Positions 1 through 13,200 of a stretch of 64,000 bases of DNA are shown in pieces. The notes beneath the pieces were generated by a model, which saw only the letters and a list, made by a program, of their open reading frames with translations, searched no databases and was not told the DNA's origin. Source of the DNA: Bactericera cockerelli (lineage: Eukaryota; Arthropoda; Insecta; Hemiptera; Triozidae); assembly GCA_024516035.1 (NCBI GenBank), contig CM044964.1, positions 28,535,778 to 28,599,777 on the forward strand, in the 5' to 3' direction. Every line of letters begins with the position of its first letter. Position 1 is the stretch's first letter. The position numbers and the translations under genes are program-made.

Positions 1-102
1 ACATCGCCCGAGGCACGCTTCCTCTCGGAAGTGAGTTCGAAGAAATGTTTTACCTTTGAAATAGATACATATATTTTGTGTTGCACTTTAGTGGTGACAT
101 CG

Positions 103-289
103 CCCTAATTAAATTGCCCGATTAGGACTATTGAAGGCCCATTATTCCAGCAGTAACCTCAAGACGTATTATATTATGTGGTAAAAATCCCAAATGGGAG
201 GATAACTTGTCATGTCCCGCCTGGGTTTCGAACCCGCGACCTCTGGATTCACAGAGTGCCGCCGCCTTTACCACTGAGCTACCGGGACA
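103..289 (-). mobile_element. tRNA-derived SINE, family 1
   Basis: On the minus strand the copy begins with a tRNA-like head containing box A (TAGCTCAGTGGT) and box B (GGTTCGAACCC). It continues with a body that includes a CCTCCCATTTGGGATTTTTA stretch and ends in the tail that recurs near 10298, 13937, 24397 and 37382. No intact tRNA cloverleaf is claimed. It is a dispersed Pol III-type retroelement copy. Confidence 0.8.
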
Positions 290-297
290 AAATAAAT

Positions 298-420
298 GTG
301 TTTCTTTCTATTATAACACAATTTTAGTGGGTAGCGCAGAATTATAGCACTTTTTTGTATGTGTCAATTACCTAATATCTTATTTTTGCCTATAATTACG
401 CCAATCACGATGAAAAAAGG
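298..420 (-). mobile_element. SINE family 3 tail fragment
   Basis: The stretch with TTTTAGTGGGTAGCGCAG matches, in reverse complement, the 3' tail of the SINE copies at 53048 and 56048 and the copies near 58315 and 59672. The tRNA head is missing. Confidence 0.55.
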
Positions 421-479
421 CCATACCCTTTTCATCACTGTTCATCCGTACCACTAGATTTCCGCTGGTTAAAATTTTG

Positions 480-610
480 TATATAGGTTCATTCTTCCAC
501 TCAAAAGGGTTGGGTGGAAGAGATTGCCGCAGGCAATAATTCCGCCCTTTAGTTAGGACATTATTATTTTATTTATTAATGTCCTTCTAATGAAACATGA
601 TATAATAATA
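480..610 (+). mobile_element. LINE 3'-end fragment (GGGTGGAAGAGATTGCC family)
   Basis: It shares the GGGTTGGGTGGAAGAGATTG...CGCCCTTTAGTTAGGACATT block with fragments near 46920, 48150, 52610, 58620 and 58760. Several of those end in AATAAAGCTT or a similar tail. This looks like the 3' terminus of a 5'-truncated retrotransposon. No coding sequence remains. Confidence 0.5.
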
Positions 611-790
611 ATAAATGTTTAAAATGTGCGATAAAAGAGATTTTTTTAATATTCCAATTAGGACAGCAGCCGCGGGAAAAACGAAACTTTCACAAACTTC
701 CCAGTACCGACCGTAGCGAAGCACGAGTTAAACAGCTAGTGGTTTGATGAGAGCCAATTACCTTGAAACAGCTGTCTAGTACGTATTATA

Positions 791-1115
791 TACAGGGTGT
801 ACAATATACAATATGTACATACTGTATATAAAGTCTCACCCAGAATTTCTTGAAAACTATGTCAATTTTTTTTATTTAGATAACCCTTATTTTTAGGGAA
901 TTGATTTTCTTTGTAGTTGTATAAATACATAATGCCTAGATTGTTCAATTCAGGGTGGAATGAAGGAAAAACTTTAAAATCTTCAACGGAATGGTGTATC
1001 ATGTCATCATGTGGCATACTGTTCTACAGGTCTCATTGAAAAAAGTTCATTGTAAAAATAATGCAGTGAGCTAAGATTTATGGTTCACGAGATACACGGT
1101 GGAGAGTTTGAAAAT
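791..1115 (+). mobile_element. Degenerate TACAGGG-end transposon arm
   Basis: It begins TA|TACAGGG and then follows the 16445-17334 fold-back arm: the AAGTCTCACCCAG block, a block around TGTGGCATA, the GGTCT(C/T)ATTGA block and a GAGATACA block. It is heavily diverged and no opposite end is visible, so it is an old one-armed remnant. Confidence 0.55.
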
Positions 1116-1753
1116 CGACTCTTGGGTGATTTAAAGCCCAAAAAGGCAAGATGAAATTTATAAACTTAAAAATTACTCTAATGGATCACTTTCAAATGGA
1201 AAAAATAGTGAATGACTGATTGTATGGTAAATATAACAGAAAAATCCATTTCTGCCATCAGAACCACAAAAAGCAAACGCGAAAAACCTTTAGAAGCTTT
1301 TTTAAATTGTATTTTGCAAATGTATATATGACATCATGTACCAAGTTGAATTTTTAGTCTACACGTTCTTATGGGGTTTTTTTCTACCAAAAAATTCATC
1401 TCATGTTCTGGTCTTCGGACACCTTTTTTGCTCAAATTATAGTACCTTTTAAATTTTGTCAGGAATCTTTTTGTGTATTCAAAAATTACAACAACAAAAA
1501 AATTAAAATTCAACAAGGCTTGGAAAAATAAATAAGAAAGTACCATGGAAATTCTCACAATGAACTCTTTCAATAGATCCAACAAAAAATACTTTTGAAT
1601 TTTAATATTATAAATTTCTTTGAAGTAAGTTAGGTACAAGTGATCCATTGTGTTTATTCATGCCATACATTTTTAAATAATCTATTTTTAGGGGTAAATT
1701 TTCATCTTACCTTTTTTTTAATCTGATCAAATAAAAAACAAAGAATTACACAC

Positions 1754-1981
1754 CTTGACTGTGTCAAAAGGGAACATGATACAATGCTCCATGATCCCCG
1801 CAGAGGCTCCAGCCAGCATGATGTGGCTGAGTTTATCTGAGGGTAAACTCTCATAGTCATCTACAGAAACACTTTGAGCAATCGGGAGATTATAACTATC
1901 TGATGATGGGTTGTTTTGATTTGTTTTAAGCACAATAGATTCTTTATCACCTTTTATTGCATCATTATTAGAACTGTGCAT
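1754..1981 (-). CDS. Mfrn: Mitoferrin-like first exon, proximal form
   Basis: The ATG is at 1979-1981 and the donor is AAG|GTGTGT at 1753. It encodes 76 residues: an acidic, Ser/Asn-rich leader of about 40 residues, then [10 protein letters not shown] and the first helix, ending MFPFDTVK. The leader is much longer than in the distal exon, so the two isoforms would differ in N-terminal length as well as in the helix sequence. Confidence 0.75.
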
Positions 1982-4361
1982 TTTTCAGGACAGAACTTTA
2001 TAATTATTCAATGGTGTAATTACTCCTGGTAATTCTTGGATTATTATGTTGTTGTAAATTTAGGTAATTATTTGATTTATTTAAAAAACATAATAAATAT
2101 ATTGTATCAAGTTTAAATTTGATTCCACAAAAGATTTTAAAATATTTGATGAGCAAGTAGGTACACTGTTAGTTATACTTAGGAAATAAAACATGTTAAT
2201 TATTTTCTGAAAAACATTCCAGTTCTAACTTTTTTAAATCACTGGCCACAACTGTCTATCTGTACCTAAAATTACCATACTATTTCTCAGTTGAACACTT
2301 GCAGTTGATTTTTACACATTATTTTGAATTCATCACTACTCTGAACTCGTAACAATTAGATAAGAAGTACCAACCTACCTAATTGAGGAAAAATTCATTG
2401 AAAAATAATACATGGGAACAGGTACCTAATACGAATACCTACATAGCCTAAGCTTTATCTTGTTTTGTGATTGTGATTGAAATCACTCAGGAACTAAATT
2501 CCCAGGTATCTCGATTAGAACTGATAAGGGAATATTTACCTACATCAACTCATAATGTCAACACACTTGTCACTACAATACCTGATTTATTTATAGCAAT
2601 GTAGAAATGACATCTAGCCAATGGATTTTGAATTCAAAATGTATTTTTTGAAGCCAGCACAAAAAAAAAAAACAATTATTTTCTAGCATTTGACATTCAA
2701 GCAGAAAGTGTGTTATTAAGTTATCTTATTTTCAAAATTCAATTTTTTTCAGTTCTTTTCAATTTATTTATTTGTATGTACAAATATGCTGGATATGTGA
2801 TACAACGTCAATAATATACTTCAGTTAAATATACTTCTTCTAAGCTTTATTCATTCTATGGAATAAATTAAGTACAACAGCAAACTCAACAGTTGCTCTC
2901 GTAAATATGATTAATATTTTCATTATTAATGATAGTGTTTTATTTAAATTAAAAATTTGTATGTAAGAGTATTTTTTCTGAAGTTTTCCATTCAGGTGAC
3001 TTTATTTGAGTGAATTCATTTTTTAATATGCTAGCTCTGTTGCAGCAAGGCCTGTGGTATAGAAAAATTTACCAAGTCATGGTGAACTTGTAAATTTATA
3101 CATTTGTGTATTTTTAATTTCCTGTGATAATCCAATCCAAGCCTCTCACATGGTACAGAATGACCTAGATGCTAAAGACATGTTAAACAACAAACAAAAT
3201 ATATATCCAGTAGAGTCTTGCTAACTCATAATCCTGATGTGTCAAAAATCCAGTTCTCTCAAAAGAATTCTTCAGCCCTTTTATGGACATTAAAATTTAC
3301 AATTATATTATTTTTTTTACATTTTGTTAAATAATCTAATTTAGTCAAGTTTGATCTCATTTTGTTAATTTTTTAGAAGTGATTCACTCTAGACCAAGCT
3401 ATAACATATCAAACATACAAAAGTCTGATTCTTTTCACCTCACCCTGGGTCAACAGAATGAGACCACAGTTGCAACAATAACAAGAAAGTGCTGATGGAA
3501 TCAAATTTGTTATCACAAAAACTAACAAAAACATAACAAATAAGACTCAAATTTTCATGCAAACTTCATCCCCAATATGTCAAATGGTCTTCAAACTCGT
3601 AGCCTTTGAATTTGAAAACTGATCGATGGTACATGTTTAAAGAGTAGAAAAAAAACCATTTAAAACTTATTATGTGTTGAATTTTATTAAGTGTTTTTGA
3701 AACATATAAAAATAGACAATCATGACATATTATTTGTTTGATATGCAAATTTATACAAACACCCTAACAGTTCTCCAAACAGCTCAGAGACTCAGTTATT
3801 TTTGAACAAACCGTTTTAATTTTTCATCCAATCAGATACGAAAAACATATACTCTATGATAGTGCTGTTCTGTTTCAAAATACATTATTAAATTCAACTA
3901 TGATACAATAGCAACTGTTCATTTTTTTTTCCAAAACAAATAACCTAGATGTTGTCCCAGACACATTGAATAGTCAATTTTTTGCAAATTTCAAGGATGA
4001 ATGGGTGAATAGAATAGGTAGGTCAGGGTTATGGTAGTTTAACCTAAAAACTTGGCATTTTAAAGTTATCTTTATCAGATACCTACTATCACTACATGGA
4101 TTATTTTGGGTTATTATGTAATCTAGTCATTAATGTTTTTTTTTTTTTACACTGACAAACACCTTATTCTTTTGCTAATGAAAAGAAACATGCTGTTGAG
4201 AGCTGATACCAAAAAAATGTTTTTTTTATTTAATGATTTCTTACCTTGACTGAGTCCAGAGGATACATAACGCAATGCTCCATAACTCCTGCTGCTGCCC
4301 CAGCCACCATATGGGACTGGACGTTATTCGTGGGTAAAGACTCATAATCCTCAAAATTCAT
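1754..4361 (-). CDS. Mfrn: Mitoferrin-like mitochondrial carrier, 5' end (two candidate first exons)
   Basis: Mitoferrins (SLC25A28/37 family) carry iron across the inner mitochondrial membrane. Only the N-terminal exon is in the window, but it appears twice on the minus strand, at 4245-4361 and 1754-1981. Both copies have their own ATG and encode DDYESLP or EDYESLP, then a first transmembrane helix with AGA(S/A)AG(I/V)MEHC. Both end in the SLC25 signature PxDxxK (PFDTVK or PLDSVK). Both end at a GT donor after a complete lysine codon, so either could splice to the same downstream exon, which must lie left of base 1. No other carrier exon is visible between them. The mitoferrin call rests on the ESLP...H..AGA.AG..EHC pattern; another SLC25 member is possible but less likely. 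Confidence 0.75.
1982..4244. other. AT-rich intron or promoter between the two mitoferrin exons
   Basis: No conserved coding segment is seen on either strand. A promoter for the proximal exon would be expected in the right-adjacent part, but I could not identify one. Only homopolymer runs and AT-rich sequence are apparent. Confidence 0.5.
4245..4361 (-). CDS. Mfrn: Mitoferrin-like first exon, distal form
   Basis: The ATG is at 4359-4361 and the donor is AAG|GTAAGA at 4244. It encodes 39 residues: a short [13 protein letters not shown] leader, then [14 protein letters not shown] and the carrier motif PLDSVK. The canonical GTAAG donor and the classical Y-P-L-D residues make this the more conventional of the two exons. 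Confidence 0.8.
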
Positions 4362-5649
4362 GGTGTAATCTGTCACGATTCAAAAGAGGTAGAAGAACTT
4401 TCAATTTGTGATCACAGATAACCATCTAGAGAAGAAGATTTCACCTCTAATTGAATATTAAAATGTAGTTCAATCGCAACATTTCCATGGTGAATTTGCC
4501 GTCGAAAAGTTCTAGACACGGACGACTGTTCAAATCAAAAGCACAAGACATTTGGGTTAGCTAGGATAAAGGTCCTTCAATCCTTCTGGTAGGAGCGACT
4601 GTCAGCATGAACTTTTAGGAACCATACCTCGGTATCATCTATCAACTTGATATACAAAACTACACACTACATAAATATACATACACATAATTTTTTTGAA
4701 AGTTGATAACCTCGAAAACGATCAGCTGTTTATGAAAGGGAAAGTGTCCCGTATACATTAGAGACTTTTGACAAGGAAAATTAGCAAATACACTATAGTC
4801 GTATTTTTCTTTCTAACTAAAAAAAAAATTCCTGGTTGGGTTTTTTTCCAAATATTTCCATTTTATTCCAAGATCATTCGTGAAAGAAAAATGCGTTTGG
4901 TTACTTTTAAAGATAAACAATTGACTTGACCTATAAAAGAACTGGAAGCAAGAATTTTCTACTTCCATTTTGGTTAACTTTGGAAGTGGAAATTTTTCCT
5001 CTTCCAAAAGAAAAATGACTTGCTTCCAGTTTGGTTCATTTTATTCCCGTTTGGTTAACTGTGGTTAGAAAGAAAAATACGGCATATTTGACAGTTTTTG
5101 TAAGAAAAATTAGCGTTACATGACGATAATTTTGCTTGCTAACATTGGCTAACGTAACGCTAATTTTACTTGCCACGAGTATCTAACATTACAGGGTTCA
5201 TTCAACAATCAACACACGTTGATTAAATCTATAATGTTAATCGACGAAAACTCGTTTTCTGCATGATATACACTCATATTTCAGAGACTGTTAAATTTTT
5301 ATTATTTTCATTCCAAATAGCCCAAATAATAATAATTTTAATCAAGATTAAAATCACTCAAAATTGAAATACAAAAAAAATATTATGTAGGCGTATTTTT
5401 ACACCTGCCATTTGCTTCACTTTCTGAAATCCGCTCATTTCTTAACCTCCTTGGTATTCTCAAATACGCTTAAAAACGATCAACATCAACAAAAAATTCT
5501 AGCGCCTTTTTACCTTTTAATTTTGAAAGTTCAAGATTTGATTGTCCCAGGAATGGTGATTCCATGAAAGTACCTAATTTATCTCTAATAAATAATTATG
5601 GTGATTTATCAGTCATTACAAGAGTAATCAGTCTTCTTTTCCAACAACC
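4362..5649. promoter_or_regulatory. Head-to-head spacer between mitoferrin and NCAPH
   Basis: About 1.3 kb separates the divergent start codons of the distal mitoferrin exon and NCAPH exon 1, so both 5' UTRs and promoters should lie here. No TATA box or other core element was convincing. A TIR element occupies 4798-5083. Shared regulation is an inference from spacing only. Confidence 0.4.
4798..5083. mobile_element. MITE with GCCGTATTTTTCTTTCTAAC ends
   Basis: The left end (CGTATTTTTCTTTCTAAC) and the right end (GGTTAGAAAGAAAAATACGG) are inverted repeats. The interior (TTTCCAAATATTTCCATTTT, GAACTGGAAGCAAGAATTTT) recurs at 60347-60650 inside XPO5. It is non-coding and lies in the mitoferrin/NCAPH spacer. 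Confidence 0.65.
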
Positions 5650-5721
5650 ATGGCCACTGCCTCTACCAGTAAAAGGAAAAGTTTAAAATCCATTGAAGTA
5701 TCATCTCTGAACAGTGAACAA
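5650..5721 (+). CDS. NCAPH: NCAPH exon 1
   Basis: The exon encodes residues 1-24, beginning MATASTSKRKSLK, and has the donor CAA|GTAAGT. The chosen start is the first in-frame ATG of the exon that joins in phase 0 to exon 2; its context is ACCATGG, a good Kozak match. Confidence 0.85.
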
Positions 5722-7227
5722 GTAAGTATATACCTTCAAAAAAAATTCTTGAAAAATGTTAATAGTTATAATCAGCTCAATTATCAATAAACGACTGCAT
5801 CTGATTCAGCTAGATATTTTCCAGTCAGCCCATTATTAATGGGTTCTCATGGCCCTCTGAATATTCTAGACAGTTATCAAAGAGCCAAGAAGTTAACTAT
5901 GAAGCAAAGTAGATTTTCAGCTTTATTACTTCACTCAGACAAACTCTTGCAAATAATTAGATACAATACAATACTCTGTTTATCCAGCAAGAATGAGACT
6001 ATAGAGTCTCTTTACTATCACAGTCTAAAGTAGTTAGTCATTGATATTCTAAGCCCTCTGAACTCTAAATAGTTAGCACAACCACCCAAGAACCAACTTT
6101 TGAAATAAACAATGTATACAAGGAGACTGGGTCTGGCTGGGGAATGTTAAACTGTGTCTCACTCAAGGACTATAAACAGAGAAAAGACTAGCCAACCCTA
6201 ACAACCTAAGATATCTTGTGGTTTTACCAAGGGTTTAATCTTAATATATAAATGTCAAAGTCACTGACTGACTGACTGATCATCGCTCTACAGCCCAAAC
6301 CGTAATACCTAGGAAGCTGAAATTTGGTAGGTAGCTTTGTCTTATAGTCTAGATGTGCAATAAGACGGGATTTTTTGAAATTCCCACTACAACACCTGCC
6401 ATTGGCAAAAAAGGATTTTTTGCTTTCACGGCCATGCCTCGGTCCGCAAAGCGGGCGACAGCCCGCTAGTGGCTTATAAAGAGAAAGCCCAAGTTCTCAC
6501 AAGGGATAATCATGCACAAGAATATGTGTTTTTCAGCCAGCTAATAATTTCTGGATACCATCACAACCCCCCCCATTTGTAGCAATGCTGATTACAATGA
6601 GTAATTATGCAGATACCTGTGATTCTGATGCACTTTTACTACTTTGTATGTTATAATAAGCTAGGGTCTTTAACACTCTTGCAACCAGCACTTTTTTTTC
6701 GCAACACTTGTAATATCCTTCTCAAATAGGGTGTACACAATTGTACACATTTTTTTGTAGTGCCTTGGACCTGAATTTTTTTTGTTATTATTTACCCTAG
6801 AGGACAAGTTATTCTGGTAGTAAATTTAGTTTTGAGTGTTTTTTTTATCATTACTCAGATCAACATTAAATCTGTTGATACCTATTAAATCAACACATAA
6901 AAGAATAATTAAAGCAACATTACAGCCCTATACAAACAAAGTGAAAAGAAGAGAAAAAATGCTAGAGTACAAAATTTTAAACTTCGAAAATCTTCACATC
7001 TATACTATGATTACAAACCATTATTACGAAGAAAAATTTAGACAAAAAATTGAAACACCATATGCAATAAGAAATCATAATTTTATAGTACCAAACATAA
7101 ATAATAAGTATGGAAAAACAACCCTCAAACATCAAATTATTAAATAAATTACCTGAAAACCTTAGAGAATTAGAACACAAAACATTCATGAAAAAAGAAA
7201 TACAAAAACACTTATTGAAAAACAACG

Positions 7228-7274
<47 letters not shown>

Positions 7275-10200
7275 ATTAAGGAGAACAACGAATAAATAAA
7301 ATCAACAACAATATATGTAAGTACAACTTGAGAAAATAGAAAAGAAAATTAAAAAGAAAAAGCCTACAGGTTCCTGAAAAGTACACCCCGTACTTATAGA
7401 GGAACACGATAGACCATGATGTTATTTAATGCATAATAAACATTATTATTATTATTATTATTATATCATGATTTTTTTTTACTCCTTGTGCATATCATCC
7501 ATTTTACAAATAATGTTTTCATTTGTGTATCAAAGCACAAATAATCATCTGTATCAGAAGTTTACAAATGTGTATGGCCGGACTGTATCCTTACAGTTCA
7601 AAAAAAGGTTCTTGGTCCAAGAAGGATAAAGTTAGGATGATGTGCCTTGAATTTTATTTCTTTTTTATAATGTTTATAGGTAATAAGAGTTTTCCTAATT
7701 CATTCATATTATAGGAATGAAACAAGAGCTAATTTATGCATTTATTACTCATGATATCACTTCTTTTTAAGAAAAATACTGTGATCTCCATTTTTTCCAC
7801 ACAAAGTGTAATTTTTGCAGATACACCATACAGTAAGTAGTTGGTCCTATTTTCCATCTGTTACATTCATGTCAACTTCTCATTAAGGTAGTCATTTTTT
7901 TCCAGCAAGAAGTATTCCCCTTTTAGATTTTTTATTTAAATTATTGTGATGTCTCTCTTGTGCACTAATATAATAACCTTCACAAGGAGATTAATTATTG
8001 ACATAGGAGAACCATGTTGATTGTTAGCAATTATTGTGGATTCTATTAAATTTTATAATATAATCATTCCAGACAACTGCCAATGATGATGAAGCAGAGA
8101 GATCCCGCTACAGGAAACAGTTGGAGGAGCAGGCCAGGGCTAGTCCATCAGCTCGGTCTACGACCAGCACCACATCAACCACTGCCCCGGGTCCTAGCAT
8201 CCTCGAGTCATTCACTGCCAAGCAACTCAATGATCATTTCACAAGTTGCATTAAGCTCTCAGCAGAAAATGTAAGTTTTTTAATTGCTTAATTTATGCTA
8301 GATACAAAATGAATTGTATTACTAAACGTCAACAATACTGAGTCTTATGCTTTCAATTGAGGTGTTAAGCATCAAAATTTGACAAATAGAATGTTTTATT
8401 TACTGTGATAAGTGTATTAATTTAATTTATGTGTTTCATTTTCAGAAAATCAATGTGAAAAACGCGTTTGATCTTCAGCTCATTGACTACATGACACTCA
8501 TGCTGCAGAAAAAGGATTCGATTATGAATGACTTTTCAGTAAGAACATTTATGTTTCATGGGTTTTGCCTACATAAATACATCTTAAGGAATTTTCATTT
8601 TTTTTTTTTTTTTTTTTACATATTTTGTGTGGTCATTGTTTATAAATAATCAAAGTGTTAATGATAAAATTATCATTCATACAGTTAATGTGTAGTTTTT
8701 TTTTTATCAATGAATATTTATGCTGAGTGTAAGTATTTTTGGTGCAATGGTTGATACTACTGCTCGTTGTCCAGAGATCCTGAGTTTGATTCCTGGTTGG
8801 GGATAGAATTTTCTGTTGCATTTCCAGCCCAACTCAGGCTGGTGAGTTTAACGTGGGTGAATGGTACAGTTCCCAGCAAATGAAAGGTAAAACCAGCGTC
8901 CTGACTATCTACTTCCAATCAGGACGTTAAAACCAAATAGAATCAACTGGTCATAATGAATCTACATATTTAGATTGCAGTGTTGACTGTAAGGGTTTCC
9001 TTGATAAAAGACAACAATTTACATTTCTACAAGAAAAAATAACCTCTTTATCAGAGAAACTTGGATATAAGAGAAAAAAATTCCGGTCCCTTAAGTTCTC
9101 AAGTAGTCACTTGGCCTAGCGGTAGCATGCTCGGCTTGCACTAAAGGTGACCTGGGTTCGAATCCCGGCGGGGTCGGAATTTTTTCGGCTCTGTACTTTG
9201 GATGTCGGGGCCTACTTCTAGCCTCGTGAGGACAATTTTGGTAGCTGTAGAGTGGGCAACGACCAGTGGCGGCATTACGAGATAGATATTGGAATATGAT
9301 GGTTGGTTGGAGATAATATGATGCATTAGCATTAGTTCTCGTAATGTAGATGCTACCCACTAAAATTTGTGATATAATAACACAAATAACTAGCTCTTTA
9401 TCTTTTTATCTTTATCTTTTATTGAGCCCATGAATATTAAATATGACCCTCAGCTGACATTTCACAAAGGACATGAGTACCATATATGACCCTCACCCAA
9501 AGTTTCACTGTAGACATGTGTACTCTATATGGTATTCACGACCTTCCTTTACTTGGAAGACATGAGTACTCCCTATGGTATTCGTTTCTATGTGTATCTC
9601 ATAAGGAACAGGTTATGAGTGTTGGGTTCTGAAATTTGTGGTCCCTCGTGCTCACTCGCCGATCCCAGCTCTGGGGCTCAAAGTGTTAAGTTCTCTTATA
9701 TCCAGGTTCTACTGAATTATTTTTTCTTGTCAACATTACTTCTTCAGATCGCCAGCACCACCCTGGACGCCTCGGCCAAGATCTACGGGTGTCGCGTGGA
9801 CTCCCTCTTCCAGAACGTGGTCAACATCGCCAACTCTCTCTCCACGGCCAAGCCCGGCCAGAAGGGGGGAGGAGGGACTGAAGAGGATGGGGAGGGGGAG
9901 GGAGGAGAGGGTGGCGGGGAGGAGGGGGGAGCAGCCGGCGGCGAGGGACGGAAGAGGAAGAAGAAGAATCGGCCGAAGGTGAGTAGTGGGAGGGGGGGGG
10001 GGGGGGTATTTTATTCTCAACTAGCGGGCTGTCGTCCGCTTTGCGTGCCGAGGCATGGCCGTGAAAGCAAAAAATCGTTTTTCGCCAATGGCAGGTGTTG
10101 TAGTGGGAATTTCGAAAAATCCCGTCTTATTGCACATCTAGACTATAAGACAAAGCTACCTACCAAATTTCAGCTTCCTAGGACTTACCAGTTCGGAGAA

Positions 10201-13200
10201 ACAGTGATGATCAGTCAGTCAGTCAGTGACTTTGACATTTATATATTAAGATTATGTGTGGTTCAATAATAATAATAAAAAATGTATCTACCTCGAAATA
10301 ATAATATTGCCTTATTTATACTGCCCAATTAAGACTATTAAAGTCCCATTATTCGAGCAGTAAGCCCAAGACATATTATGTGGTAAAAATCCCGAATGGG
10401 AGTATAACTTGTCATGTCTCGGCTGGGTTTCGAACACACTACCTCCGGAATCTCTGGATTCACAGAGTGCCGCCTTTACCACCGAGCTACCGGGAATAAT
10501 AACTAGTTGTCATGTAAACTGTAGACATCACTCAGATTCATTTTATTTGGTAAGTGGTTATTTAAAAGAATAGCCTACCACTTGCTGTAATAAAAAAAAA
10601 TTAAATCTGAGCAAAAAAATATTTTTTTTTACAAAAACAGAAACAAGGAGATTTTTTTTATTGAAAAAAGTATTCAATTTTTTGTTGAAAATATCACAAA
10701 ATATCAGTACAACAAGATCTTTTTTTATTATATAATCCTTTGTTCCTAAATGTAAGTGCCCTGAAGTAATGCAAAAGCAGTTCCGGGCACAAAAATGTAT
10801 ACTCTGTATTTTACACCAAAAAATGAGACTTTGTTTAGACTGTGAGAGTAAAAGGACTCTTAAGTCTCATTGTTGCAGTATTGTTTTGTAATTACTACAA
10901 TTTCCTATTTTTATCAAATGACTAATGGCTGAGCTTAACCAGGCTGTTAGTGATTATTATCGCCTTATGTAATCTCTGCCATCAAAAAAAAAAAAAAAAT
11001 CCTATTTTTTAAATAATAAATAAATTTATTTTTTACGTAAAATAAAACGATTTCTATTATTTCTCTCAGAAAACAGTAACCTCGGCGCACGCGCTGGGCA
11101 GCATCAACCGCAAAGTGATAGAGAAGGGCCCCTGGAACAAGTTCCTCATCGACTACGCAGACAACGCCATTCTGCTCAGCTCCTCCCTGCGACACACCAC
11201 CCTGGGTATCACCATGAGCAATGACCACAAGCTGTTCCCCCAGCCTGAGGAGCTCCTGTACGAGCCCTCCAGTAAGACTGTGAGAGTGCCTCTGCCTGGT
11301 GAGTTATATATAATTATATATATAAGAACTAGTTATTTGTGTGTGTGACAATTTTTAGTGGGAAGGGACAATATTTATTTACACTTTATTTTTTTTACAA
11401 ACAATCATAAATTAATAACAAGAAATTAAAAAAAAAAAAAATTAAAAGTATGTACAAAAAATAAAATAAAGATCAATATTAATTTTTAATCACAATTGTT
11501 TTGTAATCCGGGGCGTTAGCACCGGGGCGTTTTGTTAGCATCGACATTACGAGAACTAATGCTTATGCATCACTAGCGGGCTGTCGCCCGCTTTGCGGGC
11601 CTAGGCATGGCCGTGAAAGCAAAAAATCCTTTTTCGCCAATGGCAGGTGTTGTAGTGGGAGTTTCGAAAATTCCCGTCTTATTGCACATCTAGACTATAA
11701 GACAAAGCTACCTACCAAATTTCAGCTCGCTAGGTATTACGGTTTGGGCTGTAGAGCGATGATCAGTCAGTCAGTGACTTTGACATTTATATATTAAGAT
11801 ATCTCCAACCAACCATCATAGTCCAATATCAATCTCGTAATGCAGCCACTGGTCGTTAACCACTCTACAAGTACCCCAAATTGTCCTCACGAGGCTAGGG
11901 TAGGCCCGAAATCCGAAGTACAGAGCCGAAAAAATTCGATGGGCATAGACATTCACCTGGGCATGTACATCCACCTGTATTGTGCTTACTAAAATTAAAT
12001 AAATGAATAATATAAATATTATAATCTTCTATTTCCAGATATTCCCGTAGACAGTGAGCTCTGTCCGACGTTCGCCAAGTTCTCTTGGGATATTGCCATG
12101 TCCGCCACTGATTTCACGCTGGAGAATGAGCTGGAGCATGCGTATGACATCAACCGAGAGCCAGAACCAGTGCCGGAGCTGGAGTATGATGACCCGTTTG
12201 GTATGTTCTGGTGTTTTTTTTTTTTTTTAGTTGCAACTGCATCCACATTTTCAAGCTCAAATATTCAGGGCATTTTTTATAATAATAATATCACCTTGAT
12301 AACTAGAGGAGCACCCCAATCCCGAGACCGTCCATCTTCTTAGGATTGAAGACCTCACCAGACGTTTGAAGCGGATAAAACCACATGAACTAATTAATTA
12401 GGTACTTTCCTCTGGTAACCACCCAACAGCCGAGTCTACTAATGTCCATGTACATAAGTTATTTTAATTTACATTAGTAGTTTAAGATTAGAATAAAAAT
12501 ACTTATTAGTTTTAAGAACTAGATTGTATTAATAAATTCAGTCCCCAAGGACTCTGTTTAATAAAAAAAAATAGAATAAAATAAAAACCTTGATAAGAAA
12601 AATATAAATATAATACAATACTTTCCTTATTATAGGATAAGAAAAGTAAAAATACAAAATATAATAATACACTTTAGTGGAGAGGTTTTGTGCATCGACC
12701 TGTCCCTTAGTATAGAACGATTAAGGATATGTATGTACGTAATATCGCCTTATTTATACTGCCAAATTAGGATAAAAAAGTCCCATTATTCAAGCGGTAA
12801 ACCCAAAACATATTATTTTGTAGTCAAAATCCTAAATGGAAGGATACTTGTCATGACGGGTTATACTTATACCCGCTTTTGACTTAAATCATTAAAATGT
12901 CCCGCATTTTACTTTCCTTATCTTATTATAAAGAAATATTTAATAATTACCTAACGAAGATCAAGCATACTTCGTAAGCTAGTATTTTTTGTTTTTTTTT
13001 TCAATGTAGGTCCAAACACAAGGAGCGCAATTTCGTCTATTAATTTTTGTGGTAGGTACCAGTGCACCGCCAGGAGCGCCACCAAAAAGCGTTCTTTTCG
13101 AAAAAACTAACAAGAAATGTTTTTTTTACCTACATGCTGACACTGGGGGTGACTGGGTCGCTATAGACAACGCCTCTACAGCTAATACTCTATGTCCTCA

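Noticed and set aside
1334..1648. 104-codon minus-strand frame
   Set aside because: AT-rich Phe/Leu/Lys/Tyr composition next to a decayed transposon arm; no motif.
5839..6033. 64-codon plus-strand frame in NCAPH intron 1
   Set aside because: No family resemblance, AT-rich, and no splice sites that would join it in phase between exons 1 and 2.
6977..7288. Minus-strand frame with a long phenylalanine run
   Set aside because: It is the complement of the poly(A) tail of a LINE fragment.
9091..9360. Minus-strand frames of 63-89 codons with PPGFEPRSPL or RRDSNPGHL
   Set aside because: The SNPGHL/GFEPRS patterns are readings of the SINE box B (GGTTCGAATCCC) and occur in many tRNA-derived SINEs.
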